A stretch of DNA of 19,574 bases from DASUMF01 sp040510575 (GCA_040510575.1 JBEVIU010000103.1:1-19574), one strand, 5' to 3'; numbered from the stretch's first letter, positions 1-7,822 are shown. Numbers and translations are program-made. The notes: generated by a model from the letters alone, not told the origin.

Positions 1-2
1 GC

Positions 3-140
3 GAATGTGCGGGGAACAACGCGGTGGTGGTCGTCGAGGTCGACGTGCCGGGGCTCGCTGCGATCGGCGGCACCGCGAGGGCGCGTGCGCGCGCCGAGGT
101 GAGGCCGGAGTGCGCGCTCGACCTCCCAGGATGTGGCTGA
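3..140 (+). CDS. C-terminal stub of a probable TadE-like protein (partial, starts outside window)
   Basis: The third frame is open from the window edge to TGA at 138-140 and gives 45 residues. Its codons end mostly in G or C, as in the real genes here. The peptide reads ECAGNNAVVVVEVDVPG, then GTARARARAEVRPE, close to how I remember the C-termini of TadE-like pseudopilin proteins of the actinobacterial helicase/secretion neighbourhood (Rv3654c type: a Cys, an alternating-valine strand, then Ala-Arg repeats). Such proteins are small secreted or membrane parts of Flp/Tad pilus systems. It is convergent with the membrane gene ending at 151, with only 10 bases between the stops. The DExH helicase at 1994-4324 is the usual neighbour of this family, which supports the call. 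The fragment is short, so the family assignment is inference. Confidence 0.45.
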   Translation, partial: ECAGNNAVVVVEVDVPGLAAIGGTARARARAEVRPECALDLPGCG

Positions 141-150
141 CGGCCAGCGC

Positions 151-1473
151 TTACCCCGTCGTGATCTTCCACAGCGCAAGCGCGACGCAAACGATGACCG
201 ACCACGCCCCGAGGACGGCGATGATCGTCCCGCCGATGACGCGCCACCGGGACGACAACAGGTAGGCGAGGCCGCAGGCACTCGCGATGATCAGCGTCGG
301 AACGAAGTCGGCGAGATATCGCTGCGTTGCGCCGAGGTACATGCACGTCACGAGCGGACCGATGCTCGACGCAACGATGAGCCAGCGTCGTGTCCAGCTC
401 GCCTTGACCAGCCCGACGATGGAGAGCGCGAGCAGCGCAGGCATCGTCGTGGTGACGCTGGCCATCGCGTCGGTGCCGAGGTAGCTGTGAATGCCGATCA
501 GCTTGACGCCCGAGTTGAGCGGGCCGCCCGGAGCTCTGATCCAAGGGAAGTCACCGGTGAAACTCAGCAGGTCGGGTCGGAAGTATTGGTAGAGGTTGGT
601 CGCGATGAACCTGGGGTGGGTCGATCCCGCCTTCACGAGGGTCAGGCACTTGTCCCATTTCACGCAGCCGATCAGATGATTCTGTGGCGGATACAAGGCG
701 CCGAACTTCCAGAGCATGACGACTGCATACAGGCCCACGGCCGCGACTGGAGCGGCGATGCACAGCAGCCAGTCGCGTCGAAGGACTGCCACGACGCCGA
801 GGACCGCCACCGCGCCGATGCCGACAGTTGGTCGGGCCGACAAGGAGAGCGTCGCCGCCGTGATGGCGACGAGCGTCCAGACTCGTGACGGTTTCTAGAT
901 CAGACGCAGGGCGGCCCACGTGGTGACCAGCGCGAACGACGCACCCCAGATCGTCGCTTCCTCGTATACGAGCGCTCTGAGTGACAGCGTCATGAGCGCG
1001 GAGCCCATGAGTGCGACAAAGGTGAATGCGCCCGCGACCCAGCCGCGGATCCCTACTTGTTCGGCAATGCCTGCGATCGCGAAGCCCGCGAGCAGGAATG
1101 CCATCGTCATGTAGGCCGGCGCCAGGAACGGTTCGTCGAGAGGATCGTCTGCGGAGACGAACAGCATCACCGGCAACCGGAGGATCGCAGGCGTCGGTCC
1201 GACGTATCCGTAGTGCTTTCCGTCGATCCGGATCGACTCTTCTCCGGCTGCGGCAAAGGGAACGTTGATCCTGCCGTGGAGCAGCGACTGGGCCTGGTTC
1301 TCGTAGAACCGCGATTGTGGGGGCTGGTCGGCGACGAAGGTGAATCCCCGGGACACGATCACGAGGAAGATCGCCGTCGCGATCGCCACCGCGATGATCG
1401 ATGGTCGCGCCGTCCAAGGTGACCGGCGAGTCGCCGGAAGCTCGACATCGAGCACGGCGAGCGGCGCGGCCAC
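151..1473 (-). pseudogene. Polytopic membrane protein (GT-C-like, unknown function) interrupted by an in-frame TAG
   Basis: Two open segments lie in the same frame, separated only by one TAG (895-897): about 192 codons from a GTG at 1473, then 247 codons to TAA at 151. Reading through joins ALRLI to KPSRVWTLVAITAAT and restores a continuous transmembrane region. The second half has no ATG or GTG near the TAG (a TTG lies at 843), which argues for one broken gene rather than two. The protein has an N-terminal hydrophobic helix (IIAVAIATAIFLVIV), an outer loop with LLHGRINVPF and HYGYVGPTPAILRLP, several more helices, then YFRPDLLSFTGDFPW and a hydrophobic C-terminus. I recall similar large actinobacterial membrane proteins annotated as hypothetical or GT39-like, but I see no catalytic motif. 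Rows 601-660 and 661-720 count 62% and 57% GC, below neighbouring genes. It lies 5 bases after the I42 gene. The start is uncertain (GTG at 1455 is an alternative). Confidence 0.75.
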
Positions 1474-1478
1474 AGGCG

Positions 1479-1940
1479 TCAGTCGGTGATGGTGACGTCG
1501 AAGGTGGCCGTCTTCGCCGGCGGCACGCCCTGCTCGAACGATCGCGCGTAGTTGAGTACGAGTGTGGTCGAACCGGTGCCCTGGGAGCGGAACGTGATCC
1601 GCTGCGTCCCCTGCGCGCCGGGTTGCGAGCCGCCCGGCACCTGCTCGGTCGTCATCTGCTGGAGCTTCGGGTTGGTCACCGCGGTCCACTCGTACCCGGT
1701 GCCCGCCGTGGAGGGCAGCTCGATCACGAACGCGTGCTCGAGCGCCACCGTGATGTCGGTGTCGTCCTCGGTGTACGTGGGCACCCCGTCCGACGGGCCG
1801 TCGGACGTCGCGTTGGTGGTGTCGGAATTCGAGCCGGAGCCGGAGTCCGAATCGGAGTCGCTGCACGCGGTGAGCACGCCGACACCGAGCACGAGCACGG
1901 CGGCGAGCGCGCCGAACTGGCGGACGCGGGAGCGATGCAT
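1479..1940 (-). CDS. Chagasin-family (I42) protease-inhibitor-like lipoprotein
   Basis: A 153-residue protein. The N-terminus is a lipoprotein signal: basic start (MHRSRVRQ), hydrophobic core, and lipobox LTAC at about residues 25-28, followed by an Asp/Ser-rich linker (SDSDSDSGSGSNSD). The mature domain resembles MEROPS I42: TAGTGYEW corresponds to the NPTTGYxW loop, and GTGSTTLVLNYARSFE corresponds to the Gly-rich strand ending in the Y-x-RPWE loop, here RSFE. Family members block papain-like cysteine peptidases; in bacteria the targets are mostly unknown. It would be anchored on the outer face of the membrane. The ATG at 1938-1940 is chosen because the signal peptide starts there and because TAACGT lies 7 bases upstream, as in a leaderless transcript. 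The degenerate loop residues mean inhibitor activity is inferred, not shown. Confidence 0.8.
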   Translation of the reverse strand: MHRSRVRQFGALAAVLVLGVGVLTACSDSDSDSGSGSNSDTTNATSDGPSDGVPTYTEDDTDITVALEHAFVIELPSTAGTGYEWTAVTNPKLQQMTTEQVPGGSQPGAQGTQRITFRSQGTGSTTLVLNYARSFEQGVPPAKTATFDVTITD

Positions 1941-1947
1941 GTCGGCG

Positions 1948-1953
1948 ACGTTA
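1948..1953 (-). promoter_or_regulatory. Candidate -10 box (TAACGT) for the I42 lipoprotein, leaderless layout
   Basis: TAACGT fits the actinobacterial TANNNT consensus and ends 7 bases before the ATG, so transcription would begin at or next to the start codon. No convincing -35 box is seen. It lies between the helicase stop and the lipoprotein start, so the lipoprotein may be transcribed separately from the helicase. Confidence 0.35.
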
Positions 1954-1993
1954 CGCCGGACCCGATCGGGCTCGACGGCAATCCGAGCGCGGC

Positions 1994-4324
1994 TCAGAGC
2001 AGGGCGAGCAGCCGACGCGCCGCGTCCTTGTCGAGGTACTCGTTCCAGTTCCCGCACTTCGGCGACTGGACGCACGACGGGCATCCGTCGTCGCACGGAC
2101 ACGTGGTCACCAGCTCGTGCGCGGCCGCGACGTGCTCCGTCAGCCGCGCGTACGCGAGCTCGGCGATGCCGGCGCCGCCGGGATAGCCGTCGTACACGAA
2201 GATCGTCGGCTCACCGGTCTGGGGGTGGATCGCCATCGAGACGCCCCCGACGTCCCAGCGGTCACAGATCGCGAACAGCGGGAGCAGCCCGATCAATGCG
2301 TGCTCGGCCGCGTGCACCGCACCGATCACGCGCGTGGTGTCGACCCCCGCGCCGACGAGCGACTCGAGCGGCACCGTGTACCAGCACGCGCGTGTCGTCA
2401 GCTCGCGGGGCGGGAAGTCGAGCGGGACGGTGTCGATGATCTCGTTGGTCGACGACTTGCGGCGTTGATACGCGACGAGATGATGGGTGACCACCACGGA
2501 GCCGAGGTGCGCGACCCCGGCACCGATCGACACGTGGTCGTCCTCATCGAGGATCGAGATGTCGATGTCCTCTCGCGGTTGGGTGTGCTCGTCGAGATCG
2601 TCGGCGGCTTCGAGCATCGCGACGTGACCGTCGGTGTCGAGTGTGGCCACCCGGTACTGGCGGCCCTGGTGGAGGTAGATCGCGCCCGGATGCGCAACCT
2701 GGAACACGCGCGCGGCGTCGACCGTGCCCACCAGGCGACCGCCCGCATCGACGAGCTGGTACTCGAGCGAAGAGCCGCTGCGCAGTCCGACTCCGGCCGC
2801 GGGCGGGCGGCGCCCGATCCAGTACACGCGCCCGTCGCGCACCTTCACGAGGTCGTCGACGACCAGCTCGCGCACTGCGTCGTCGAGGCAGTCGCCGAAC
2901 CACTGCTCGTCGTCGTGGGTCAAGGGTCGCTCGTGGGCGGCGCACGCGATCTGTGCCCTGGCCACGAACGGGTTCGCGGGATTCACGACCGCCGCCTCCG
3001 ACGGGCGGGCGAGCAGCTCACTGGGATGCCGCACGTACCACTGGTCGAGCTGGTCGTCACCGGCGACGAGCACCGCGGCCGCGCGCTGCGTGCCCCGGCC
3101 GGCACGACCGATCTGCTGACGCATCGATGCGAGTGTGCCGGGGAAGCCGTTGCACACCACCGCATCGAGGGCGCCGACGTCGATGCCGAGCTCGAGCGCG
3201 TTGGTGGCGACCACGCCGCCGAGCTCACCCGAGGCGAGCTTCGCTTCGAGCTCGCGGCGCTCGTCGGCGAGGTAGCCGGCCCGGTACGCGGCGATCTCAG
3301 GCGCTGTACCCGTCGCGCACACCTCGTCGAGCATGCCGCGGGCCTGCGCTGCGACGAGCTCCGCGCTGCGACGACTTCGTGTGAAGGCGAGCGTCTGGTG
3401 CCCCTCCTCCACGAACCGTGTCATCAGCATCGCGGTCTCGAGGTTGGCCGACGCGCGCGCACCGGTGTGCTGGTCGAGCAGCGGACGTTGCCACACCGCG
3501 AACGTTCGTTCCGGGCGCGGTGCACCGTCGCCCGAGATCGCCTCGACCGGGAGCCCGCAGAGTTGCGACGCGAGCTCGGCCGGATTGCCGATTGTCGCGC
3601 TGGTGAAGCAGAACACAGGATCAGCGCCGTACTGCGCGCAGAGGCGGCGCAGTCGGCGCAGCACGTGTGCGACGTGCGAGCCGAACACACCGCGCAGCAC
3701 GTGCAGCTCGTCGATGACCACGTAGCGCAGTCGCATCAGGAACGTGGCCCACTTCGCGTGCGACGGGAGGATTCCGACGTGCAGCATCTCGGGGTTTGTG
3801 AGGAGCACGGACGCGTTCGCCCGCGCCCAGGTGCGCTCGTCGGGTGACGTGTCGCCGTCGTAGGTGGACGCGACGAGGTCGGGCAGGAGCCATTCGCGGA
3901 GCGAGCGCAGCTGATCTTGCGCGAGCGCCTTCGTGGGAAACACGAGCAGCGCGGTGTCCTGGGTGCCGTCGAGCACCGACTCGACGATCGGGAGCTGATA
4001 GCTCAGCGACTTGCCGGACGCAGTCCCTGTGGTGAGCACCACGCTGCGCCCGTCACGGAGCGCGTCGACGGCGCGAGCCTGGTGGTCCCACAACGCGGTG
4101 ATCCCATTGCGGATCAGGCACGAGCGCAGCTCGGGCGAGAGACCGTCAGCCGGCTCGGCGAAACGCGCGGGCTCGGCCGGCGTGCGAGCGGTGAAGATCA
4201 CTCGCTCCTGCAGCTGCGGCTCGTCGGCGAGGAGGTCGAGTGTGTCGCAGGCGTCCGACCGTGCGCGCCCTCCGGGTGCCGATTCACCGGGCGCCAGTTC
4301 CCCAGGAGGTCGGGCACCGGGCAT
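1994..4324 (-). CDS. DExH-box helicase with DUF1998 C-terminal domain (MrfA/SftH-like, helicase/secretion-neighbourhood type)
   Basis: A 776-residue superfamily 2 helicase. Visible motifs in order: Walker A TGTASGKS (99-106), PTKALAQDQ (130-138), TNPEM (176-180), motif II DELH (205-208), TSAT (241-244), then in the second RecA lobe VATNALELGIDVG and RQQIGRAGR (motifs V and VI). The C-terminus is DUF1998-like and ends in a cysteine cluster (residues 742, 744, 748, 751, 757) likely to bind zinc. This architecture is shared with Bacillus MrfA (YprA, mitomycin repair) and mycobacterial SftH/Rv3649. Role: ATP-driven 3'-5' DNA unwinding, probably in repair; cytoplasmic. The start ATG overlaps the stop of the LCP gene (TGATG), giving translational coupling. 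The first 30 residues are Pro/Gly/Ala-rich and probably disordered. The family is certain; the cellular role is inferred. Confidence 0.93.
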   Translation of the reverse strand: MPGARPPGELAPGESAPGGRARSDACDTLDLLADEPQLQERVIFTARTPAEPARFAEPADGLSPELRSCLIRNGITALWDHQARAVDALRDGRSVVLTTGTASGKSLSYQLPIVESVLDGTQDTALLVFPTKALAQDQLRSLREWLLPDLVASTYDGDTSPDERTWARANASVLLTNPEMLHVGILPSHAKWATFLMRLRYVVIDELHVLRGVFGSHVAHVLRRLRRLCAQYGADPVFCFTSATIGNPAELASQLCGLPVEAISGDGAPRPERTFAVWQRPLLDQHTGARASANLETAMLMTRFVEEGHQTLAFTRSRRSAELVAAQARGMLDEVCATGTAPEIAAYRAGYLADERRELEAKLASGELGGVVATNALELGIDVGALDAVVCNGFPGTLASMRQQIGRAGRGTQRAAAVLVAGDDQLDQWYVRHPSELLARPSEAAVVNPANPFVARAQIACAAHERPLTHDDEQWFGDCLDDAVRELVVDDLVKVRDGRVYWIGRRPPAAGVGLRSGSSLEYQLVDAGGRLVGTVDAARVFQVAHPGAIYLHQGRQYRVATLDTDGHVAMLEAADDLDEHTQPREDIDISILDEDDHVSIGAGVAHLGSVVVTHHLVAYQRRKSSTNEIIDTVPLDFPPRELTTRACWYTVPLESLVGAGVDTTRVIGAVHAAEHALIGLLPLFAICDRWDVGGVSMAIHPQTGEPTIFVYDGYPGGAGIAELAYARLTEHVAAAHELVTTCPCDDGCPSCVQSPKCGNWNEYLDKDAARRLLALL

Positions 4325-5283
4325 CAGTGGGACTGCAGAACTCCGTCGTCAGCCATGTCGGCGAGGAGCGACTCGGCGTCGGCGGTCTTGGCGAGGTTGG
4401 AGCCGTTGCCCGAGTTGGCCACGGGCAGGAGCACGTTCTTCACGTTGTTGGCGTCCACCGACAGCGCGAGTTGGCCGAGTGCCAGGAGGTCGCGCACACC
4501 GAGGCCGTCGAGCTTCACGTGGCGGCCCGCGGTCGCGACGAGCCGGATCGTGTCGCCCGCGCCGGGCTGCTTCGCCTGCAGCGTCTTCAGCGCCGAGAGC
4601 AGCACAAGTCCCTGGTTGACCGTGCGGTCGAGGTCGCCGCGGGGCAGGGTGTAGCGGTTGCGCGACAACGCGAGTGCCTGGTCGCCGGTCAGATGGTTCG
4701 GCCCAGCGGTGAAGAAGGCACCCGAGTTCTCGTCGGCCATGTCGTAGGGGATCTCGACGTCGATGCCGCCGATCTCGTCGACCATCTGCACGAAGTTGGG
4801 GAAGTTGGCGCGGATCACGTAGCTGATCGGGAGCCCGGTCACGGCCGACACCGCGTCGGCCTCTGCGCGCAATCCGAAGTTCTTGTCGCTGCCGACGATG
4901 TAGGAGTTGAGCTTCGCACCCGTGGGCCCCTCGGTGTCGCGGGGGATGTCGAGGATCGTGGCCGAGCCCAACGAAGGGTTGATGCCGATCACATGGATGG
5001 CGTCGGCGAGACCGGGATCGTCGTGCGCCTCGTTCGGGTCGTCGGAGCGCGCGCCGGTCCCGATCACGAGCGCGAAGAACGGTTGATCGGGTGCGCCGGT
5101 GTACTGCGCGCCCGCGAGCTTCGACACCTGGAACCACACGGCGCCGGACGCGGGTGTCGGGCTCCCGATCGCCACCCACGCAGCGGCCAACGTGCCCGCA
5201 ACGAGCAGCCCGCACGCGATCGGCGCGAGCACGACGGTCACGAGTGTGCGGCGCCGCGTGCGCGCGCTGGTGAGCGAGGTCAT
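4324..5283 (-). CDS. LytR-CpsA-Psr (LCP) family protein
   Basis: A 319-residue protein with a short basic N-terminus and one transmembrane helix (about residues 14-40), then an extracellular LCP domain. Landmarks: FFALVIGTG (69-77), the Asp in ADAIHVIGI (94), IPRDT (113-117, containing the conserved phosphate-contacting Arg), KLNSY (124-128), DEIGGIDVEIPYD (about 169-181), LTGDQALALSRNRY and RGDLDRTVNQGLVLL. LCP enzymes move lipid-linked glycopolymers onto peptidoglycan, so an envelope polymer-ligase role is likely; the substrate cannot be read from sequence. The usual DTIM is DAIH here. The start ATG at 5281-5283 overlaps the preceding gene's stop (ATGA) and the stop overlaps the helicase start, so the three genes are probably co-translated. 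Confidence 0.88.
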   Translation of the reverse strand: MTSLTSARTRRRTLVTVVLAPIACGLLVAGTLAAAWVAIGSPTPASGAVWFQVSKLAGAQYTGAPDQPFFALVIGTGARSDDPNEAHDDPGLADAIHVIGINPSLGSATILDIPRDTEGPTGAKLNSYIVGSDKNFGLRAEADAVSAVTGLPISYVIRANFPNFVQMVDEIGGIDVEIPYDMADENSGAFFTAGPNHLTGDQALALSRNRYTLPRGDLDRTVNQGLVLLSALKTLQAKQPGAGDTIRLVATAGRHVKLDGLGVRDLLALGQLALSVDANNVKNVLLPVANSGNGSNLAKTADAESLLADMADDGVLQSH

Positions 5284-5996
5284 TTCGGCGCCGCCGGTGT
5301 CGCCGCTGCTGTGGTGGTGGTGGCGTCGAGGGTGCCGCCGTCGCGCGTGACGCCCATCTTGTAGGCGCTCACCTTCCACGCGCCGGCGGCGTCGGGCGAG
5401 AGCACGAAGTACCCGGTGCGCACGATGTGCAGTGGTTTCGCCTTGCCCTCGGCGGCGGCGGTGATGTCGACGTTGATGGTGGCGGTGAGCGCCACGAGAT
5501 TGCCCTCCTGGTCGCCCAAGCCGGTGATCGCGACCGGCTGCGCCACCACGTCGAGGTCGGTCGACACCTTGGGCAGCCCTTCGTCGACCAGCGCGGGCCG
5601 GTCGACGCCGCTCACCGGGGCCAACGCGGCGCCGTCGACCACGGGCGCGAGGTCGCCGGCGGGCTCGCCGCTCCGGAGCGGCGCGACCGTCGCCACCTGG
5701 AGGTAGTCGCCGATCGTGTCGATCACGCCGTCGGCGATGTCTTGGCTCACCGTCACCGGCGGACCGGCCGAGTCGGCGGTGACCTCGCCGGCTTCGAGCG
5801 TGACGTTGGTGTCGGCGCCGGGCGTCGCGGTGGATCCGCCGCCTCCGTCAGAGGAGTCGTCGCCGCCGCCGGCGAACAGCACCACACCGACCACGACCGC
5901 GATCACGACCAGCACGGCCGCGCCGATCATGAGGCCGGTACGGGAGCGGGAGCGCGACTGCGCTCGGCGCTCGACGCGAGTGGGGGAGTCGGTCAT
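5280..5996 (-). CDS. Single-pass membrane-anchored protein of unknown function
   Basis: A 238-residue protein. It has an Arg/Ser-rich cytoplasmic start (ERRAQSRSRSRT), one strongly hydrophobic helix (about residues 21-43), a Gly/Asp/Ser linker, an extracellular domain of about 150 residues, and a low-complexity Thr/Ala/Pro tail. The domain ends in GYFVLSPDAAGAWKVSAYKMG, which resembles the last strands of NTF2-like or Mce-associated proteins; that is only a resemblance. I do not recognise the family. It is first in the minus-strand run and overlaps the LCP gene by 4 bases (ATGA), so the product probably works at the envelope with the LCP protein. It is divergent from the OB-fold gene across 106 bases. 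No clear Shine-Dalgarno precedes the ATG. Confidence 0.8.
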   Translation of the reverse strand: MTDSPTRVERRAQSRSRSRTGLMIGAAVLVVIAVVVGVVLFAGGGDDSSDGGGGSTATPGADTNVTLEAGEVTADSAGPPVTVSQDIADGVIDTIGDYLQVATVAPLRSGEPAGDLAPVVDGAALAPVSGVDRPALVDEGLPKVSTDLDVVAQPVAITGLGDQEGNLVALTATINVDITAAAEGKAKPLHIVRTGYFVLSPDAAGAWKVSAYKMGVTRDGGTLDATTTTAAATPAAPK

Positions 5997-6076
5997 CGCG
6001 CCGGTCAGGCTATGAGACGGGCGCGGCCACTCCAGGTCACCCGAAGTCGACCAGCAAGCGACGTCGACCCGCTATC

Positions 6077-6082
6077 TAGGAT
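6077..6082 (+). promoter_or_regulatory. Candidate -10 box (TAGGAT) for the OB-fold gene
   Basis: TAGGAT fits TANNNT. A start site 6-7 bases downstream would give a leader of about 14 nt that still contains the strong ribosome site GAGGAGG at 6092-6098. No recognisable -35 box lies at the expected distance. Confidence 0.35.
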
Positions 6083-6102
6083 GTCGTGAGCGAGGAGGAT
6101 CG

Positions 6103-6456
6103 ATGCCCTTCAAGAAGATGGTCGAACGTCTCACCAAGCCGACCGACGAGATCGACCGCGAGCAGCTCGCCGTGTTCTGCGACGCGCGCCTGCTGGCCCC
6201 GATGGACGCGTTGGTCGCGCGTCAGCCCGTGCGTGTCGGTGGCGAGATCCGCTCCGTGCGCATCGTGCCGCGAGCCGGTGCGCCCGCGCTCGAGGTGACG
6301 GTCAGCGACGGTCGTGGCTCGGTGGTGGCGGTCTTCCTCGGGCGGCGCAAGATCGCCGGATTGTCACCGGGCCGCAAGGTTGCGCTGCAGGGAGTGGTCG
6401 CGCAGGCTGCCACCCGCGCCACGATCACCAACCCGGCGTACGAGCTGCTGTCCTGA
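6103..6456 (+). CDS. Small OB-fold nucleic-acid-binding protein
   Basis: A 117-residue protein with GAGGAGG 4 bases before the ATG, which fixes the start. After an N-terminal helix-rich stretch, residues about 42-115 form a predicted five-strand OB barrel: PVRVGGEIRSVRIVP, LEVTVSDGRGSVVAVFLG, GRKVALQGVVAQAA, TITNPAYELL. This resembles the RecG wedge/tRNA-anticodon type OB fold. I recall a protein of similar size (Rv2694c) beside the mycobacterial ceoBC genes, so gene order supports orthology. It probably binds single-stranded nucleic acid in the cytoplasm; partner and substrate are unknown. It converges on the second TrkA gene with 21 bases between the stops, which contain a hairpin. Confidence 0.85.
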   Translation: MPFKKMVERLTKPTDEIDREQLAVFCDARLLAPMDALVARQPVRVGGEIRSVRIVPRAGAPALEVTVSDGRGSVVAVFLGRRKIAGLSPGRKVALQGVVAQAATRATITNPAYELLS

Positions 6457-6476
6457 CTGTCCGCGCCAGCGGACGG
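6457..6476. terminator. Short hairpin between convergent OB-fold and trkA genes
   Basis: GTCCGC (6459-6464) and GCGGAC (6469-6474) are perfect reverse complements around a GCCA loop, and can be extended by one G-T wobble and one C-G pair. It fills the 21-base gap between two converging stop codons, so it could serve both strands. There is no T-run, so termination would be of the GC-hairpin type. Confidence 0.45.
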
Positions 6477-6477
6477 G

Positions 6478-7140
6478 TCAGGCGCCGGTGAGGATGCGGC
6501 GGACTTCGTCCTCGGAGTCGGGCGTGACCATCGCGAGCACTTCGTCGCCGGCCTCGAAGATCGAATCGCCGCGTGGCATCACCACGTGCTCGCTCCGCAC
6601 GATCGCGACGATCGTCGCGTCGCGGGGCACGTCGAGGTCCTTGAGGGCCTGGTCGATCGCCGGCGAGTCCTCCGCGAGTGTGACCTCCACGAGTCGCGCC
6701 TGACCACCCTCGAACTGGAGGATGCGCACGAGGCGTCCCACGGTGACGGCCTCCTCCACCAGTGCGGTGATGAGGTGCGGCGTGGACACCGCGACGTCGA
6801 CACCCCAGTTCTCGTTGAACAGCCACTCGTTCTTGGGGTGGTTCACGCGTGCGATCACGCGGGGCATCGCGAACTCCTGCTTGGCGAGCAGCGAGATCAC
6901 GAGGTTGTCCTCGTCGTCACCCGTCGCGGCGACCACCACCTCGCAGGTCTCGAGCCCGGCGGCGCGCAGCTCCGACACCTCGCACGCGTCGGCCACGTGC
7001 CACTCCACGCCCGGCGTCGACTCGGCGCGCTGGGCGACGGCCGGCGACTGCTCGATCAGCAGCACCTCGTGGCCGTTGGAGACGAGGTCGTTGGCGATGA
7101 AGAGCCCGACGTTGCCGGCCCCCGCGATGGCGACGCGCAT
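6478..7140 (-). CDS. trkA: TrkA-family potassium channel/transporter regulatory protein (second of two; CeoC-like)
   Basis: A 220-residue cytoplasmic RCK protein. MRVAIAGAGNVGLFIA at the N-terminus is the Rossmann GxGxxG nucleotide loop, followed by VLLIEQSP, whose acidic residue should bind the ribose. VVAATGDDEDNLVISLLAKQ and PRVIARVNHPKNEWLF are typical RCK_N strands. The end (VVMPRGDSIFEAGDEVLAMV) is a TrkA_C domain. Such proteins bind NAD(H) or other nucleotides and gate potassium transporters. The ATG overlaps the preceding trkA stop by one base (TGATG), so both are made together, presumably as a hetero-oligomer. This matches the paired CeoB/CeoC arrangement of mycobacteria. Confidence 0.92.
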   Translation of the reverse strand: MRVAIAGAGNVGLFIANDLVSNGHEVLLIEQSPAVAQRAESTPGVEWHVADACEVSELRAAGLETCEVVVAATGDDEDNLVISLLAKQEFAMPRVIARVNHPKNEWLFNENWGVDVAVSTPHLITALVEEAVTVGRLVRILQFEGGQARLVEVTLAEDSPAIDQALKDLDVPRDATIVAIVRSEHVVMPRGDSIFEAGDEVLAMVTPDSEDEVRRILTGA

Positions 7141-7808
7141 CAGTGGCCGTCCTCGCCGTGCTGCAGGCGGTCGCGGAGTGTGTCGAGCGCGTTCACGTCG
7201 GCGGCGAAGTGCAGGAGGTCGCCCTCCTGGCCGATCGCGCTCGGCGTGGTGACCTGCGCCGTGCCGAGGCGGGTGATCGCCACGAGCCAGAACACGCCGG
7301 GCTCGCTGAGCGTGGCGAGCTTCTTGCCCGCCCATGCCGCAGGAATCGGGTAGTCGACCAGGCAGACGTTGCCGCTCGGGTCGAGCCACTCGTGGGGTTG
7401 CTCCTCGGCCGGGAGCATGCGGCGCATCACCTGGTCGGTGGTCCACGAGATCATCGCCACCGTGGAGATCCCGAGCCGTTGGTAGATCTCGGCGCGCCGC
7501 GGATCCTTGATGCGGGCGACGACCCGCTCGATCCCGAAGTTCTCGCGCGCGATGCGTGCGGTGAGGATGTTCGAGTTGTCGCCGCTCGTGACCGCGGCCA
7601 CGGCTCCGGCGTTCTCGATGCCCGCCTCGACGAGGTCGTCGCGGTCGAAACCGAAGCCGACGATGCGCTGCCCGCTGAAGTCCTCCTGCAGGAATCGCCG
7701 GAACGAGCTGGCGTTCTTGTCGATGACGGCCACGGTGTGCCCGAGGCGATCGAGGTTGATCGCGAGCTCGCTGCCAACCCGACCGCATCCGACGACGATG
7801 ACGTGCAT
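7140..7808 (-). CDS. trkA: TrkA-family potassium channel/transporter regulatory protein (first of two; CeoB-like)
   Basis: A 222-residue RCK protein. MHVIVVGCGRVGSELA gives the GxGxxG loop and VAVIDKN the acidic residue after strand 2. GAVAAVTSGDNSNILTARIA and RVVARIKDPRRAEIYQ are the conserved RCK_N core. The second half is a TrkA_C-like domain (about residues 140-220) ending in QEGDLLHFAADVNAL. The ATG at 7806-7808 is chosen because the Rossmann strand begins there; upstream in-frame codons overlap the promoter region. It is divergent from the KimA-type importer over 131 bases and overlaps the second trkA by one base. It is likely to regulate K+ uptake; no TrkH-like pore is present, so the adjacent KimA-type protein is a candidate partner (inference). 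Confidence 0.92.
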   Translation of the reverse strand: MHVIVVGCGRVGSELAINLDRLGHTVAVIDKNASSFRRFLQEDFSGQRIVGFGFDRDDLVEAGIENAGAVAAVTSGDNSNILTARIARENFGIERVVARIKDPRRAEIYQRLGISTVAMISWTTDQVMRRMLPAEEQPHEWLDPSGNVCLVDYPIPAAWAGKKLATLSEPGVFWLVAITRLGTAQVTTPSAIGQEGDLLHFAADVNALDTLRDRLQHGEDGH

Positions 7809-7816
7809 GGGGCGAG

Positions 7817-7822
7817 ATGGTA
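7817..7822 (-). promoter_or_regulatory. Candidate -10 box (TACCAT) for the trkA pair, leaderless layout
   Basis: TACCAT on the minus strand fits TANNNT and ends 8 bases before the trkA ATG. TTCGAA, 18 bases further upstream, is a weak -35 candidate. I see no Shine-Dalgarno, which agrees with a leaderless transcript. Confidence 0.33.

Noticed and set aside
5..265. An 86-residue + strand protein at the left edge
   Set aside because: It is Arg-rich, runs antisense into the membrane gene, and the third frame (3-140) has much better codon usage and a recognisable C-terminus.
841..900. Frameshift as the explanation for the split membrane gene
   Set aside because: Both halves are in the same frame (starts differ by a multiple of three), so the lesion is a nonsense codon, not an indel.
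2117..3847. A 576-codon open frame on the + strand opposite the helicase
   Set aside because: It lacks any domain, and the helicase motifs on the other strand are complete.
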